Of a stretch of 29,176 nt of DNA, positions 20,835 through 29,176 are shown in pieces; positions within the stretch are counted from its first letter, which is position 1, and every line of letters begins with the position of its first letter. Location: the NCBI GenBank assembly GCA_025331125.1, contig JAOALB010000285.1, forward strand, positions 1 through 29,176, in the 5' to 3' direction. The DNA comes from Mycogone perniciosa. Its lineage: Eukaryota > Ascomycota > Sordariomycetes > Hypocreales > Hypocreaceae. The notes beneath the pieces were generated by a model. That model did no database searches. It saw only the letters and a list, made by a program, of their open reading frames with translations, and had not been told where the DNA came from. Both the position numbers and the translations under genes were made by a program.

Positions 20835-21398
20835 ACTACCGTCGCACGCTAAAATTCGCCACTGTACAACTTCGCTTTGAGACCTAAGATGTCGGTTCCA
20901 GCCATGTGCTGTGGTGAGGCCTGCAGGGCGGGAGCAATAAGCCAGTTGTGTTCGCGATTGTTTTTGTTATTGTGATCTGGTGCGCGTTTGTTCTGTCGGA
21001 TAGTGCGGATTGGTGGACAACTCTGTTGAAGACGAAATGAAGGAAATTGCAACGTGGAACCTGAGGGGGACCCTGTCAGTAATGGAGGGGATGGCTCTCT
21101 AGACAACCCGGAGAGGTAAATAGAGATTGAATCCAGGCGCCCTTTGACCCTCATATTATGTGATGACCGCTGACGACACGACCCGCATTACGCGACACGT
21201 TCACAATTACCCGTTCGTGGGACCTTTGGTAACCAACACTCTGGCCTCACTAGAGAAAAAGCTACAAAAGTCCTAATACACCACAAAACCCCAATACACT
21301 TAGCCGCTACCTGCATTTGTTCTAGCTACGCTAAATTTTCTATGTAGCAAAAACAACAACACGTATCAATTCGATCATTACTGTCGACTACGTTCAAT
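20835..21398. other. Intergenic between SDR and transposase remnant
   Basis: No gene seen. Terminator signals of the SDR are not obvious. The last 100 bp before 21399 may be the 5' end of the transposon whose coding start follows; no inverted terminus could be paired. Confidence 0.45.
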
Positions 21399-21712
21399 AT
21401 GACTACCAACACTGCTGCATTTGAAACCGCGATGGCTACTTTACGTGGCCGCGGCCGACCTCCTCGTTCTAACAACAGAAAGCCCCTTTCTTTCTGTGCC
21501 GCTGCCACTGAATTTGGCGTCAGTATATCAAGTATACAGAGGGCAATAGCATCTATCAACAGGGCCGACCCTTTTCCTTATGCTAATGGCCGGCCGCGGG
21601 CCCTTTCGAATAATAAAGATGACTCCCTTGTGGCATATGTCTATTGGCTTTAATAAGGTGGCTTTCCTGCCACTAAAACGCAGATCATGACTGCGGCCAA
21701 TGAACTTCACTA
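21399..21712 (+). pseudogene. Pogo/Fot-like transposase N-terminal fragment
   Basis: The start of a Tc1/mariner-superfamily (pogo/Fot-type) DDE transposase. MTTNTAAFETAMATLRGRGRPP is followed by a psq-type helix-turn-helix (FCAAATEFGVSISSIQRAI), then a GRPR linker and LVAYVYWL. After two adjacent stops (TAATAA, 21651-21656) the frame continues as GGFPATKTQIMTAANELH, which matches the family. The stops are compatible with C-to-T decay. The CENP-B remainder and the DDE catalytic domain are missing, cut off by LINE sequence at 21713. Confidence 0.7.
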
Positions 21713-21850
21713 ACGTTTCGCTGGATAGGGGGAAGTTTCATGTGTTCTCAATCTATATCATGTGGTGGGGGGTTGTAGGGGCTCGTGTCCTCTACTAGTT
21801 TCTGAAAGGCTTTGCTCCCCTTAGGTCCAAGAAGGAACCCCAGGGGGCTT
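21713..21850 (-). mobile_element. LINE 3'-end remnant (third LINE copy)
   Basis: On the minus strand, FLLGPKGSKAFQKLVED...DID-stop, then GAGAACACATGAAACTTCCCCC and the CCAGCGAAACG word, parallels the last 30 codons and the proximal 3' UTR of the LINE at 10431. Sequence differences show a separate subfamily. The A-rich tail is missing. Confidence 0.75.
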
Positions 21851-21883
21851 TCGCCAGGGGGGCTTTCAGGTAGGAAATTCCTA

Positions 21884-22110
21884 TGTTGGAAACTACAGTT
21901 ACGTAGTCAGCTTGAACACATTACGAAGATGGGGCGTCTTGCAATCCACTCAATTCCCCGTTGTCCTTGCCGTAAAAATGGTTTCCCTTCCAATCCTTTT
22001 ATCATAGAAACAGAGCGCGCAGCGTTCTGTTTCACCTCAGGTCAGATCACAGATTCCCTTGCATACACAATTTTTGCTTATTCCAACAACTAGACCGACG
22101 TTATCCGACA
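21884..22110 (+). mobile_element. Solo LTR-like element, family A (copy 3)
   Basis: TGTTGGAAACTAC...TTATCCGACA, 227 bp, is the most diverged of three copies. The hairpin GAAACAGAGCGC / GCGTTCTGTTTC retains one mismatch. Flanks (tccta / gaagg) show no duplication. Confidence 0.7.
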
Positions 22111-22440
22111 GAAGGCACAAGTTGTGTCTGATGCGATAAGATGGCGGGTGATCGGATCTTGCCGGGACTGAGAATTAGAGTGGGTTACCCTCCACAGATA
22201 CTGTGGAGGGTTACTGCACATGTAGACATTGAGGTCAAAATTCGAAGTCATTCGTGTAATTCGAACTAATGCAAAACGGAATGCGAGAAAACTCACTCAG
22301 TCTGGAGAAGGTTGGGTCGAGCAGGCCAAGGCACCTCTATATTTAGTGCTGTAGCGGGGGGCACAGTGGGGCTCCAGTGAAACTGTGATCCCGTGCATGG
22401 GTTCCTCGCACTTCGTATATTGATTTAAAGTACGAGTATT
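22111..22440. other. Non-coding gap with a perfect hairpin
   Basis: No gene. Contains ACCCTCCACAG (22187-22197), loop ATA, CTGTGGAGGGT (22201-22211). Confidence 0.5.
22187..22211. repeat. Perfect 11-bp stem-loop, 3-nt loop
   Basis: A compact perfect inverted repeat not assigned to any gene. It may belong to a decayed transposon or act as a structured RNA end. Confidence 0.6.
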
Positions 22441-23703
22441 TTGTTAACCCCGGCGAGCCCTAACACTGTTCAAGGACAGCGTAGGAATGATACATGGTCA
22501 ACAGACCCTGTGGCCACACAGGTGTTTCCTCGAAGTGCCGTTGTTGATTACTACTTGACGCGCTTCGGTTTGCCGGCGCATACCACTCTCGGGCAAGCCG
22601 TTCGAGGGGTGCTTCAATCACCTATCCAGCCAAGATCCCAACGCGTTCTGAAGGCTAAGATCATCGGTATGACCGGTATCATCTAGACGGGCGAGAGCGG
22701 ATCGATCTGCGCGAACAATCATACTCTCATAAGGAGACTGTAGAGAAGTAAACGAGCCTGTTAACTGCGTTTAAAATGGAGGAATAACGTGCCTGGAGAT
22801 ACCTAACGGTTCACCCGCATCTGACCCGCATTTGGAACAAACTCGTGCTCATCGTAAGCTTCAGACTAGTCCAGGGTGAAATAACAGCTCCACCAACAGC
22901 AGGCTTTCCATCAAGCCCCGAATATTTTCCGGTCTCTGTGGTAACATACCACAGCTCTTGCAGACAGTGGGAACAGATAAATGGAGAGAGATCCATATCG
23001 GATCTCTCAAACGCAAATGGTTTGTGTGTCGATGCGGCCACAGTGTGTAGTCAATTCCCCGCTACGATTTCGCACTCGTACAAACGAGGTTAGTGTGTGC
23101 TTCAGCGACAAGAATCAACATCACGATGCCCGAAACTGAGCTAGACGAACACATGGCTTTGTATGACAAGTGGAAGGTAGACAGTAACCTTCACATCTCT
23201 GGACGACTCAAGGAAATGGCTCTTCAGCCTTCTGTTCCACCGAAAACCCCAGAATCGCGGCGTGTACTCGATCCTCAGCCCCCACCGAAGACATTAAAGC
23301 TACATCGTGCCCTCAATGAGTGGGGAATTAGAGAAGAAGAGTGGTCGCGAGCCTTCCCCGGAATATAACCCAGGGTTCTCGAGATGATCTGGTGGAATTT
23401 GCCCAATTGTGCCCTTGGCGCGAAGCCAAGACTGCGTTGGAGCAGGCCCAAAAACAGTTCGCGGAGCCCGGAGTGAACCGTCCTGGGTCACGCTTGGATA
23501 CCGCCGTAAATAAACAGATTGTAGGGATCGCAGTAAAAATTATTCATGGAATGAACCAACCTTGGTCGCGCATTTGTGTCGTCTGTCTAATGATCATAGG
23601 CAATCATGGCCACGTCGAGGACAACAGCGGCCCTCTACTGAAGGAACAGGTCGACGAGAAGACCGCGTCATCTAACACATTAACCTATACACGATATGGG
23701 TAG
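22441..23703 (+). pseudogene. Decayed gene of unknown identity, several frameshifts
   Basis: Protein-like segments follow each other in changing frames. Up to about 22665 there is a segment with VVDYYLTRFGLPAHTTLGQAV and RSQRVLKAKII. Frame 0 then reads RYHLDGRERIDLREQSYSH...TSLLTAFKMEE-stop-RAWRYLTVHPHLTRIWNKL, with two TAA codons that could be CAA. After a mixed stretch, frame 2 from 23126 reads MPETELDEHMALYDKWKVD...LNEWGIREEEWSRAFPG, and frame 1 reads QGSRDDLVEFAQLCPWREAKTALEQAQ. Alignment of charged, helix-rich segments across frameshifts suggests one or two real but broken genes. I do not recognise the family. Confidence 0.45.
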
Positions 23704-24057
23704 GCTTGTATTGGTTATACGATAATCGTGCAGGAACGTGTGTATAACTAAGAACTGATCAAATTGATGGCTCACTTGCTGTTGCCAAGTAAGTGAGAAA
23801 AACAGTTATTTAAATATATAAAGATTGACTAACGAAACAGACTGTGAGACAACAGTTACATGTAGCTAAGGCAGATTAGGTTGGTATCTGTGATTTGATG
23901 GACCCGGTTGTTATCCTGTTGAATTTGACGTATTGACCTTCACAATAGCCCCGTTGGAATAAAGGTTGGAGTGATGACAGATTCGGGTGACGAATCCGGC
24001 CATGAATCCGTTACCAAATGTGACAGCCTAGCTTAAGTGTCGCTTCAGGCAAAGCTA
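23704..24057. other. Intergenic, nothing recognised
   Basis: 3' flank of the small secreted protein gene on the minus strand. No motif seen. Confidence 0.5.
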
Positions 24058-24482
24058 TCAACAGTTGTTATAGACCTTATAGCTTCCAGCTTGAGCAAAA
24101 GTGGTGCATCCACTATGCTCGTTTTCGAAGATTCCAGCATGCTTAATGCTGTGTTGACAGTTGCCATCGGAAAATATATCCGCAGTTGGTTTCGGGTTGC
24201 CTGTCTTATCTTGCTTGAGCAGGATACTAAAGGCAGGTCCATTATTAAGCGGATGGCACCTAGTGTCACAGCCAAAGTCGATCTCGAGAGCAACGGTTTG
24301 CCCAGAGCAATTTTCGCCGTCATAGAAATCAGCACTATGGGAACCTCCACGCTGAACGATATCGACGGCCTGGTCAGAATCATGCGGCACTGATACAAGT
24401 TAGTGAGAATACATGGACGAGATACAAGCAACATACTAGCCAAGACAAGAGTCGCAATGATGGGCAAAAATTTGAACAACAT
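24058..24482 (-). CDS. Small secreted cysteine-rich protein, 125 aa, one intron
   Basis: Exons on the minus strand are 24482-24437 and 24389-24058, separated by a 47-nt intron with donor GTATGT, branch ACTAAC and acceptor TATCAG; together they give 126 codons including stop. The first 15 residues (MLFKFLPIIATLVLA) form a signal-peptide core that spans the splice junction. The mature part has six cysteines (ENC, FGC-DTRC, GNC, SGC and the terminal NNC), so it can form three disulfides, and ends YKVYNNC. There is no TM helix or GPI site. Effector-like or antimicrobial-like size and layout, but no recognised family. Read unspliced, the frame loses the cysteines, which supports the intron. A TATA box lies 119 bp upstream. 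It is divergent to the cysteine-rich gene at 26858. Confidence 0.8.
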
Positions 24483-24600
24483 TGTTGCAATTTTGTAATG
24501 TAGAGAGAATGGGAGGCTTGAATAAAGCGTAACAGATCTAATGGTAGAGTGAATGAGGGTTGATGGATGGTCAAAGAAAGAGAAGGAGAGGAAGCCACTG

Positions 24601-24607
24601 CTTTATA
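24601..24607 (-). promoter_or_regulatory. TATA box of the 125-aa secreted protein
   Basis: TATAAAG on the minus strand, about 119 bp before the ATG at 24482, the same spacing as for the gene at 26858. Confidence 0.6.
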
Positions 24608-24789
24608 TTGTTGGAAATAAGTCTCAGACTAAGTAGGGCTATATCTTTCAAAGTAAGGTAGGGGTGCTGCTTACGCAAAATGGGATGCTTAGCAAACAAG
24701 CCCTACGACAGTCCTCCGTAGTGGTACGGAGTTTGCGGTAGCAAGTGACAGGGCGCTCGTGTAAGACTTCGATTAGCAACAATACGAGT

Positions 24790-24893
24790 ATATTGCGACA
24801 AGTGAGTCCATTAGATTCAACTCACCGTTTTTTGGAAATTTGAGAAATATAGAGCATTCAGGGGTGTGACCTATCAACTATACTTCGCATCCG
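24790..24893 (+). repeat. Direct repeat, copy A (upstream of secreted gene)
   Basis: Shares TATT(T)GCGACNAGTGAG, GATTCAA, TGAGAAAT and CATTCAGGGG(G)TGTGACCTAT(C/T)AAC with 26388-26488. Both copies are in the same orientation. Confidence 0.6.
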
Positions 24894-25067
24894 GCTATGC
24901 TACTCCGTATACCCCCTAGTACTAGTAGTATTAGACCGGGCAAAAACAAAAGAAAACTCTTCGGCCCCCAACACCGAATTTTCGGCAGTTGAGCCCCGCA
25001 CTAAGCTGGGCTGTGACTGGTCTCACTTGGTTCGGGTCTAACTGACATACGTGTCAGACCACAAATC

Positions 25068-25082
25068 CAGCAAAAGTGAAGC
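25068..25082 (+). repeat. Dispersed CCAGCAAAAGTGAAG core (copy 3)
   Basis: Exact 15-bp match to the cores at 6366 and 9576, without their CTCGG extension. Confidence 0.5.
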
Positions 25083-26387
25083 TCCACACTATATGCGTGG
25101 ATAAGTGACCTTATATGTTATGCGACAATACGATAACGAAACATTGAGGGTGGTAAATAGCACGGCGGTATCCCCCCTAATCACAGTGCTGCAGGAGACA
25201 AAGCAATTAAGATTGTAAACTACTAACTTGGATTGACTTCCAATATTACCTATTTTATTACAGAGCTCATGTACGCTATCCTGGCTGACGAATTAGTAAA
25301 AACGGCAGGGTCTGCCTCAGTGCTGCCTTACCACTGTCAATTAGATAGCTCAAACTAACTGGCTATGTGGACACTTAATACTAAAGTTTTGATCCTTCAA
25401 CTGCTAGAGCTTACTTCACGTAAGAACATAGGGGTATACTAATGATAGCAAAGCAACTCGCGGATTGAGATTCCCCCCTGTCTCTGCTTATATTTCAGTG
25501 TCCTCTGCTCGTAATGTGGTTAGAAAATTCAGGTTGATCTACGTAATCATGGAAAAGATATCAGCTCCTGGGTGTGGTTATATGGTGGGGGCAAAGGAGA
25601 CCGACCATATTGTACTGGAGTGATATAAACATTCAAATTGCGGGCTACATCAACAACCATCACAGCAGAAGTCTTCATTACTAGTAAGGAGGCCATGTTG
25701 ATGATCTAGGCACTTTTCTTTGTTCGTCTTTTGTAGAACAAACGTACAATACGGACGGCTGCTTGCGTGCCTTGTCGGACCTTCTTGTCGGTTCTTCCTG
25801 TTTGTCCGTCTATAGGCCCTCCGGGAATAGCGGCTTAGAACCCATAGACCGCCAATACGGTCGCTTAACTATTTGTAACCTATTTGTAAACAATCAGGTT
25901 ATGGCCGTGCTCTGTTCCAAACTACGGAGTAAGACTTGTCGGCATGCTCGGAATATGAGATTGTGGGCATGCCACTAAGGCGGTTCGTATTGGGATATAC
26001 AAAGTACACCCCACAGGGTGTGTAAAGTGCAATTCCCCCAAGTTCCAGTCAAAGCATATTGATTAGCTCACTTTTTAGCTAAATTTCTCCAAAACATGAT
26101 GGGAAAAATACAAGTAACTAGCCGCATCATCCTTTGCTTGCCGAGCTCCTTCCGATAGGTCCGGCATCTTATTTGGTCTTCTGTAAGCTTCCACGGCTAA
26201 CTTCTTGTTTTATCTATGAATACATTAAAACGACCTTAGTGATGTGAGTGGTACTCCTCTGGAAGCAATCCCTTAATCTCTCACGCCGTATTACAGAGTA
26301 CAGAGTACAGAGTACTATATTTGATCTTGCTTAGGGTGATTTGCCTATAGCTCCTAATTTCTAAAATCTTATTAATGATTACTTACT

Positions 26388-26488
26388 ATTTGCGACCAGT
26401 GAGATTCAATTCGCTATTCTTGAAAGCTGACTGTTGAGAAATGCGAGTATGGAACATTCAGGGGGTGTGACCTATTAACACACTTTGT
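26388..26488 (+). repeat. Direct repeat, copy B (upstream of secreted gene)
   Basis: Partner of 24790-24893. It lies about 370-470 bp upstream of the ATG at 26858. Confidence 0.6.
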
Positions 26489-26735
26489 CAAACGGGCGCT
26501 CGGCACAAAAGTCTCCTGCCTGTATGTGACTCCCACCAATAGGAACTTAGATGTCGACTATTTATGCCACAAATGGCTATTATTACATTTCAGAGTTCCT
26601 ATGGGGCATAGTCCGTATACTCACTAGCACTAAGCACTAGTTTACTCCTTACAAGTACTAGTGTTATATGTGGTAAGCACTACTTTATAGATACATCTCA
26701 CCAATAAAGGCAAAGGTACATACCTTTCTATATAC

Positions 26736-26744
26736 TATATATAA
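26736..26744 (+). promoter_or_regulatory. TATA box of the Kex2-type peptide gene
   Basis: TATATATAA, about 120 bp before the ATG at 26858, followed by a C/T/A-rich leader ending CTCATC-ATG. Confidence 0.65.
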
Positions 26745-26857
26745 TGTTTCCCTATCCCATGAAGTGTAAGTCCTTCTTCAATCGGCTTCATTACACGCTC
26801 TAGATATCTCGATTACTCAAACTATCTCAACGTGCAACTCTTTCAATTACTCTCATC

Positions 26858-27389
26858 ATGAAGTTGCTCACAACCTCATCTCTTATACTGTTCACTCAGT
26901 TGATCAGTCACGTAACAAGTCAACCACACGTTGTATGTTAACAGCTCTGGGAGCGTTCAACTGGAAGCTTTATACTTACGTGCTTAGGACCCTCCTCACC
27001 TCATCGACCTTTTACACGGTCTGGATACTGGCGACTCTGACTTTTTTGACGTTGGTCGAGATGGAGTCTTGCGAGGCTTCACTAAGGACTTAGAGGTTAA
27101 GAAGGCTGTGCGACTTAATTCAGTCCAGATCCACGAGGTTCTGGCCATGCCACAATATAACTTGACGGAAAGCTATTTTGTGTCTAATTCCTCGGATGTC
27201 CCCGAGGATCAGTTGCTTCATCCTAAGCCTGAGATACTAGCTGATGCTCTGGAGCTCCGCGACAGCGAACTTAAGCGTCCACTTGATGTCAGGGCTGCCA
27301 GTCTCAGTTGCGGGCTCAGGCAATGCACCTACTCTGCAAGCTGCCGGGCAGTCAATTGTTTCACTTGCTTCAAGAAGTTTTGCCTCTAA
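26858..27389 (+). CDS. Secreted cysteine-rich peptide precursor with Kex2-type site, 158 aa
   Basis: Exon 1 is 26858-26932. A 55-nt intron, 26933-26987 (GTATGT...TGCTTAG), follows, and exon 2 is 26988-27389; the join is in phase 0 and gives 159 codons including stop. Residues 1-22 or so (MKLLTTSSLILFTQLISHVT) form a signal peptide. About 100 acidic and polar residues follow as a pro-region, with one NLT sequon. A dibasic KR at about residues 121-122 precedes a 36-residue C-terminal peptide with six cysteines spaced C-x4-C-x5-C-x4-C-x2-C-x4-C and basic residues between the last ones. The layout is that of a pre-pro-peptide matured by a Kex2-like protease in the Golgi and stabilised by three disulfides. 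The family is not recognised. Defence, signalling or toxin-like roles are all possible, and none is shown. Confidence 0.8.
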
Positions 27390-27464
27390 GCTGGCTATTC
27401 CATACTGCTTAAGGTTATCCAGCCTTGTTGGATAATGCGGACGTTAGTGATGGAAGGCTCTACT

Positions 27465-27632
27465 TGTTGGAATATCGGAAATTGTTGAACACGTGAATAT
27501 ACACGTCGTACATCCGTTTATGTTGTCTTTCTCAACATTCACAGCCTATACAGCTCTTCTCTTCTTTATATCAGTTTCTCATGATAATCGATCATTGTTT
27601 GCAATAACTCTATCTACCTGCTAGCTCCAACA
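27465..27632 (+). mobile_element. LTR-like unit, TGTTGGA...TCCAACA
   Basis: 168 bp with 7-bp perfect inverted ends (TGTTGGA / TCCAACA) and internal TTTATATCAG. The style matches copia LTRs but the body differs from family A. No target duplication (ctact / gaaat). It could also be a small inverted-repeat element. Confidence 0.5.
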
Positions 27633-27846
27633 GAAATTATGGGGTGGATAATGAACAGGACATTAGCCTATATCTTGAGAAAATACAGCCTATTCTTGAA
27701 CTTCACTGTTATGGACCGGTGCTGCATTGATACGCTGCGCCTGCACATCAGCTTTTCCCTCATTTACCCATCCTTCATCTTCCTTAATACCACCTATTGA
27801 AAAATCCATGGTAGCAATTTTCATGATCCCGATGGTATGGTCTAGC

Positions 27847-28256
27847 TTTTTATTTTATTTTATTTTTTATTACTATTTACGACCACTCTGTATCTAGGTA
27901 TAACAGCCTCGTTTGGGCAACAGGTCGGTAAAAGCCAGGGATCTAGACCCCGTTCGCTACGTTTCGCTGGACAAAGGGAAGTTTTTAGTGTGTTCTCAAT
28001 CTATGTCTTGTAAAGGGGGTCCGTATAGGTTCACCTCATCCACCAGCTTCTAGAAAGCCTTGCTACCCTTAGGTCCTAGTAGGTATGTGACTGGTCTTTT
28101 GCCTCTTAGTGTTTCGGGGAGGAAGCTCCTTATTATGCGGCATTCGGCAAAGTGCCCCGGCTCCTTAGGGGAGCCGCATCTGCAATAGGATTGCGTATCG
28201 TGGCCAAAACGGTCGTGATAGCTTTAGAAGTCTCCGTGACCAGACCTTTCTGCCAG
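27847..28256 (-). mobile_element. LINE 3' fragment, subfamily of the 10431 copy
   Basis: On the minus strand it matches the last 90 or so codons, the 3' UTR and the A-rich tail of the LINE at 10431, starting at CTGGCAGAAAGGTCTGG. Two glutamine codons have become stops (TTCTAAAGC and TTCTAGAAG where the other copy has CAA and CAG), as expected from RIP. The C-terminal zinc knuckle is still visible. 5'-truncated. Confidence 0.88.
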
Positions 28257-29176
28257 GACATCCGGTGGCTGGGGGTCTACCTCGACTCGAGGCTCTCCTT
28301 CAAGAAACATGTGGAAACGCTCGCGGGCAAAGCATACAAGGTCTCCAACTTCCTCAGGTCGCTTAACAAGACTCGGAAGGGCTCACCTCCCGAGGCTGTG
28401 GCACAAGCCGCGAAGGCCTGCGTCCTCCCCGTCGCCCTGTACGGGACGGAAGCGTGGTGGCCGGGGCACGAACGACAATCGCAAGCCGACCCTACCAAGC
28501 AGGTAAACACGGGAGTGTCCGGCCTAATAGATAAAATAGACAAAGCCTTCAAGACTGCGGCAAGAGCAGTCCTCCCGGTCTGGAAGACCACAAGCGTTCC
28601 TGTCCTACACAGAGAGTCAGGGGTCCCCACGGCCAGCGTCGCCCTAGCCCAGGCCCGACTCAGGTGCGCGGCGAGATTCGCGGGACTGGATCGAGACCAC
28701 CCGATCAGTCAACGCATTGACAAGAAACTCCCTCCCCGACTACCACAAACCAGACTTCAGCGCACCGCCGCCCTGGTTGGCAGAACCATCAGACCCACCC
28801 TCTTCGCCAAAAAGTCCCCGTACGTTCTCCCCGGTCCCGACCTAAGAGGCATGGGCAAACCAACTGCAGCAAGGAAACACCTGGAACTAGTTGACTCCCT
28901 CCCCCCCCACTCAGTCCTAGCCTACTCCGATGGGTCCCAAATCGGAGGGAACACGGGCTGGGGAGCGGTCGCCTATCACAGAGCAAGAGCAACCACGGAC
29001 ACTGGACGCCTCAACAACGCAGAGGTCTACGACGCGGAGGCACAGGCCGCCCTGAAGGCCATGGAACTAGTGGCTAGACGCGTAGAGGAAGACCGCACGA
29101 TTCAAACAGCCTTCCTCTTCCTGGACAACTCGTCGGTTGTCGACGGGCTGCTTGGCAAGCCCCCCCCGTCCATGCA
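28257..29176 (+). mobile_element. LINE ORF2 fragment, second subfamily, open to window edge
   Basis: An uninterrupted frame from GAC at 28257 to the edge: RWLGVYLDSRLSFKKH (end of the RT), KACVLPVALYGTEAWWPG, AARAVLPVWKTT, then RNase H with YSDGS, NAEVYDAEA and FLDNSS. It aligns collinearly with 12715-13620 of the first LINE, but many residues differ, so it is a distinct subfamily. It has no stop in over 900 nt and no RIP signs, unlike the fragment that abuts it. 5'-truncated; the 3' end lies outside the window. Confidence 0.88.

Larger units (their letters stand above)
24630..26735. other. Divergent intergenic region between two secreted-protein genes
   Basis: About 2.1 kb without a convincing gene. 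Contains TACTCCGTA at 24901-24909, TACGGAGTA at 25923-25931, TACAGAGTA variants near 26290-26312, a CCAGCAAAAGTGAAG core at 25068-25082, and a pair of related direct repeats at 24790-24893 and 26388-26488. Confidence 0.55.

Noticed and set aside
22811..23041. 76-codon minus-strand frame with CSHCLQEL
   Set aside because: Overlaps the plus-strand decayed gene and the two-cysteine motif alone is not enough for a call.
24037..24393. 118-codon plus-strand frame
   Set aside because: Antisense shadow of the spliced six-cysteine secreted protein, which has a signal peptide, consensus intron and TATA box.
27847..29176. Simple twin-primed 5' inversion of one LINE
   Set aside because: The two halves belong to different subfamilies and differ in RIP damage, so a single RNA template is unlikely. 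Kept as an open puzzle in the findings.
1..29176. A secondary-metabolite cluster built on the monooxygenase and SDR
   Set aside because: They are 16 kb apart with transposon debris between them, and no core synthase, transporter or regulator is present.

Overview
The window is nuclear DNA of a filamentous ascomycete, most likely a eurotiomycete (Aspergillus/Penicillium-like). The evidence is short spliceosomal introns of 47-76 nt with CTRAY branch points, a Tad1-like LINE, hAT and pogo-like remnants, LTR fragments, and C-to-T decay at CpA typical of repeat-induced point mutation (RIP). It looks like a transposon-rich accessory region. No bacterial operon, CRISPR, rRNA or tRNA was seen.

Layout, left to right. 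1-1460: repeats, with a 59-60 bp tandem array and a TG...CA LTR. 1599-3594 (-): an apparently intact four-exon flavin monooxygenase with an N-terminal NTF2-like domain; one intron is GC-AG, and the C-terminal exon is separated from the main open frame by an intron. 4420-6258: a TGTCACGA-type LTR, a decayed host-like gene and a second copy of the first LTR. 6755-8050 (-): an intact intronless secreted glycoprotein of 431 aa. 8051-10430: non-coding. 10431-14350 (+): a defective LINE carrying zinc knuckles, endonuclease, an internally deleted reverse transcriptase and RNase H. 15030-15942 (-): the C-terminal remnant of an aspartic protease. 16216-17780 (-): an AT-rich, RIP-decayed hAT transposase split by a 119-bp LTR-like insertion with a target-site duplication, followed by a second TGTCACGA LTR. 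19728-20834 (+): an intact 3-beta-HSD/Erg26-like extended SDR. 21399-22110: truncated pogo-like transposase, LINE tail and third LTR, nested. 22441-23703: an unidentified decayed gene. 24058-24482 (-) and 26858-27389 (+): two divergent genes for small secreted cysteine-rich proteins, each with one intron and a TATA box. 27465-29176: an LTR-like unit and two LINE fragments of different subfamilies abutting head to head.

The likely functional genes are the monooxygenase, the 431-aa secreted protein, the SDR and the two small secreted proteins. They are not packed into an obvious biosynthetic cluster: no PKS, NRPS or terpene synthase is present, and transposon debris separates them. The most interesting items are the Kex2-type cysteine-rich peptide precursor and a 9-mer, TACGGAGTA/TACTCCGTA, found at least 14 times here. 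One copy sits exactly at a frameshift, in a way that fits a 10-bp micro-insertion.
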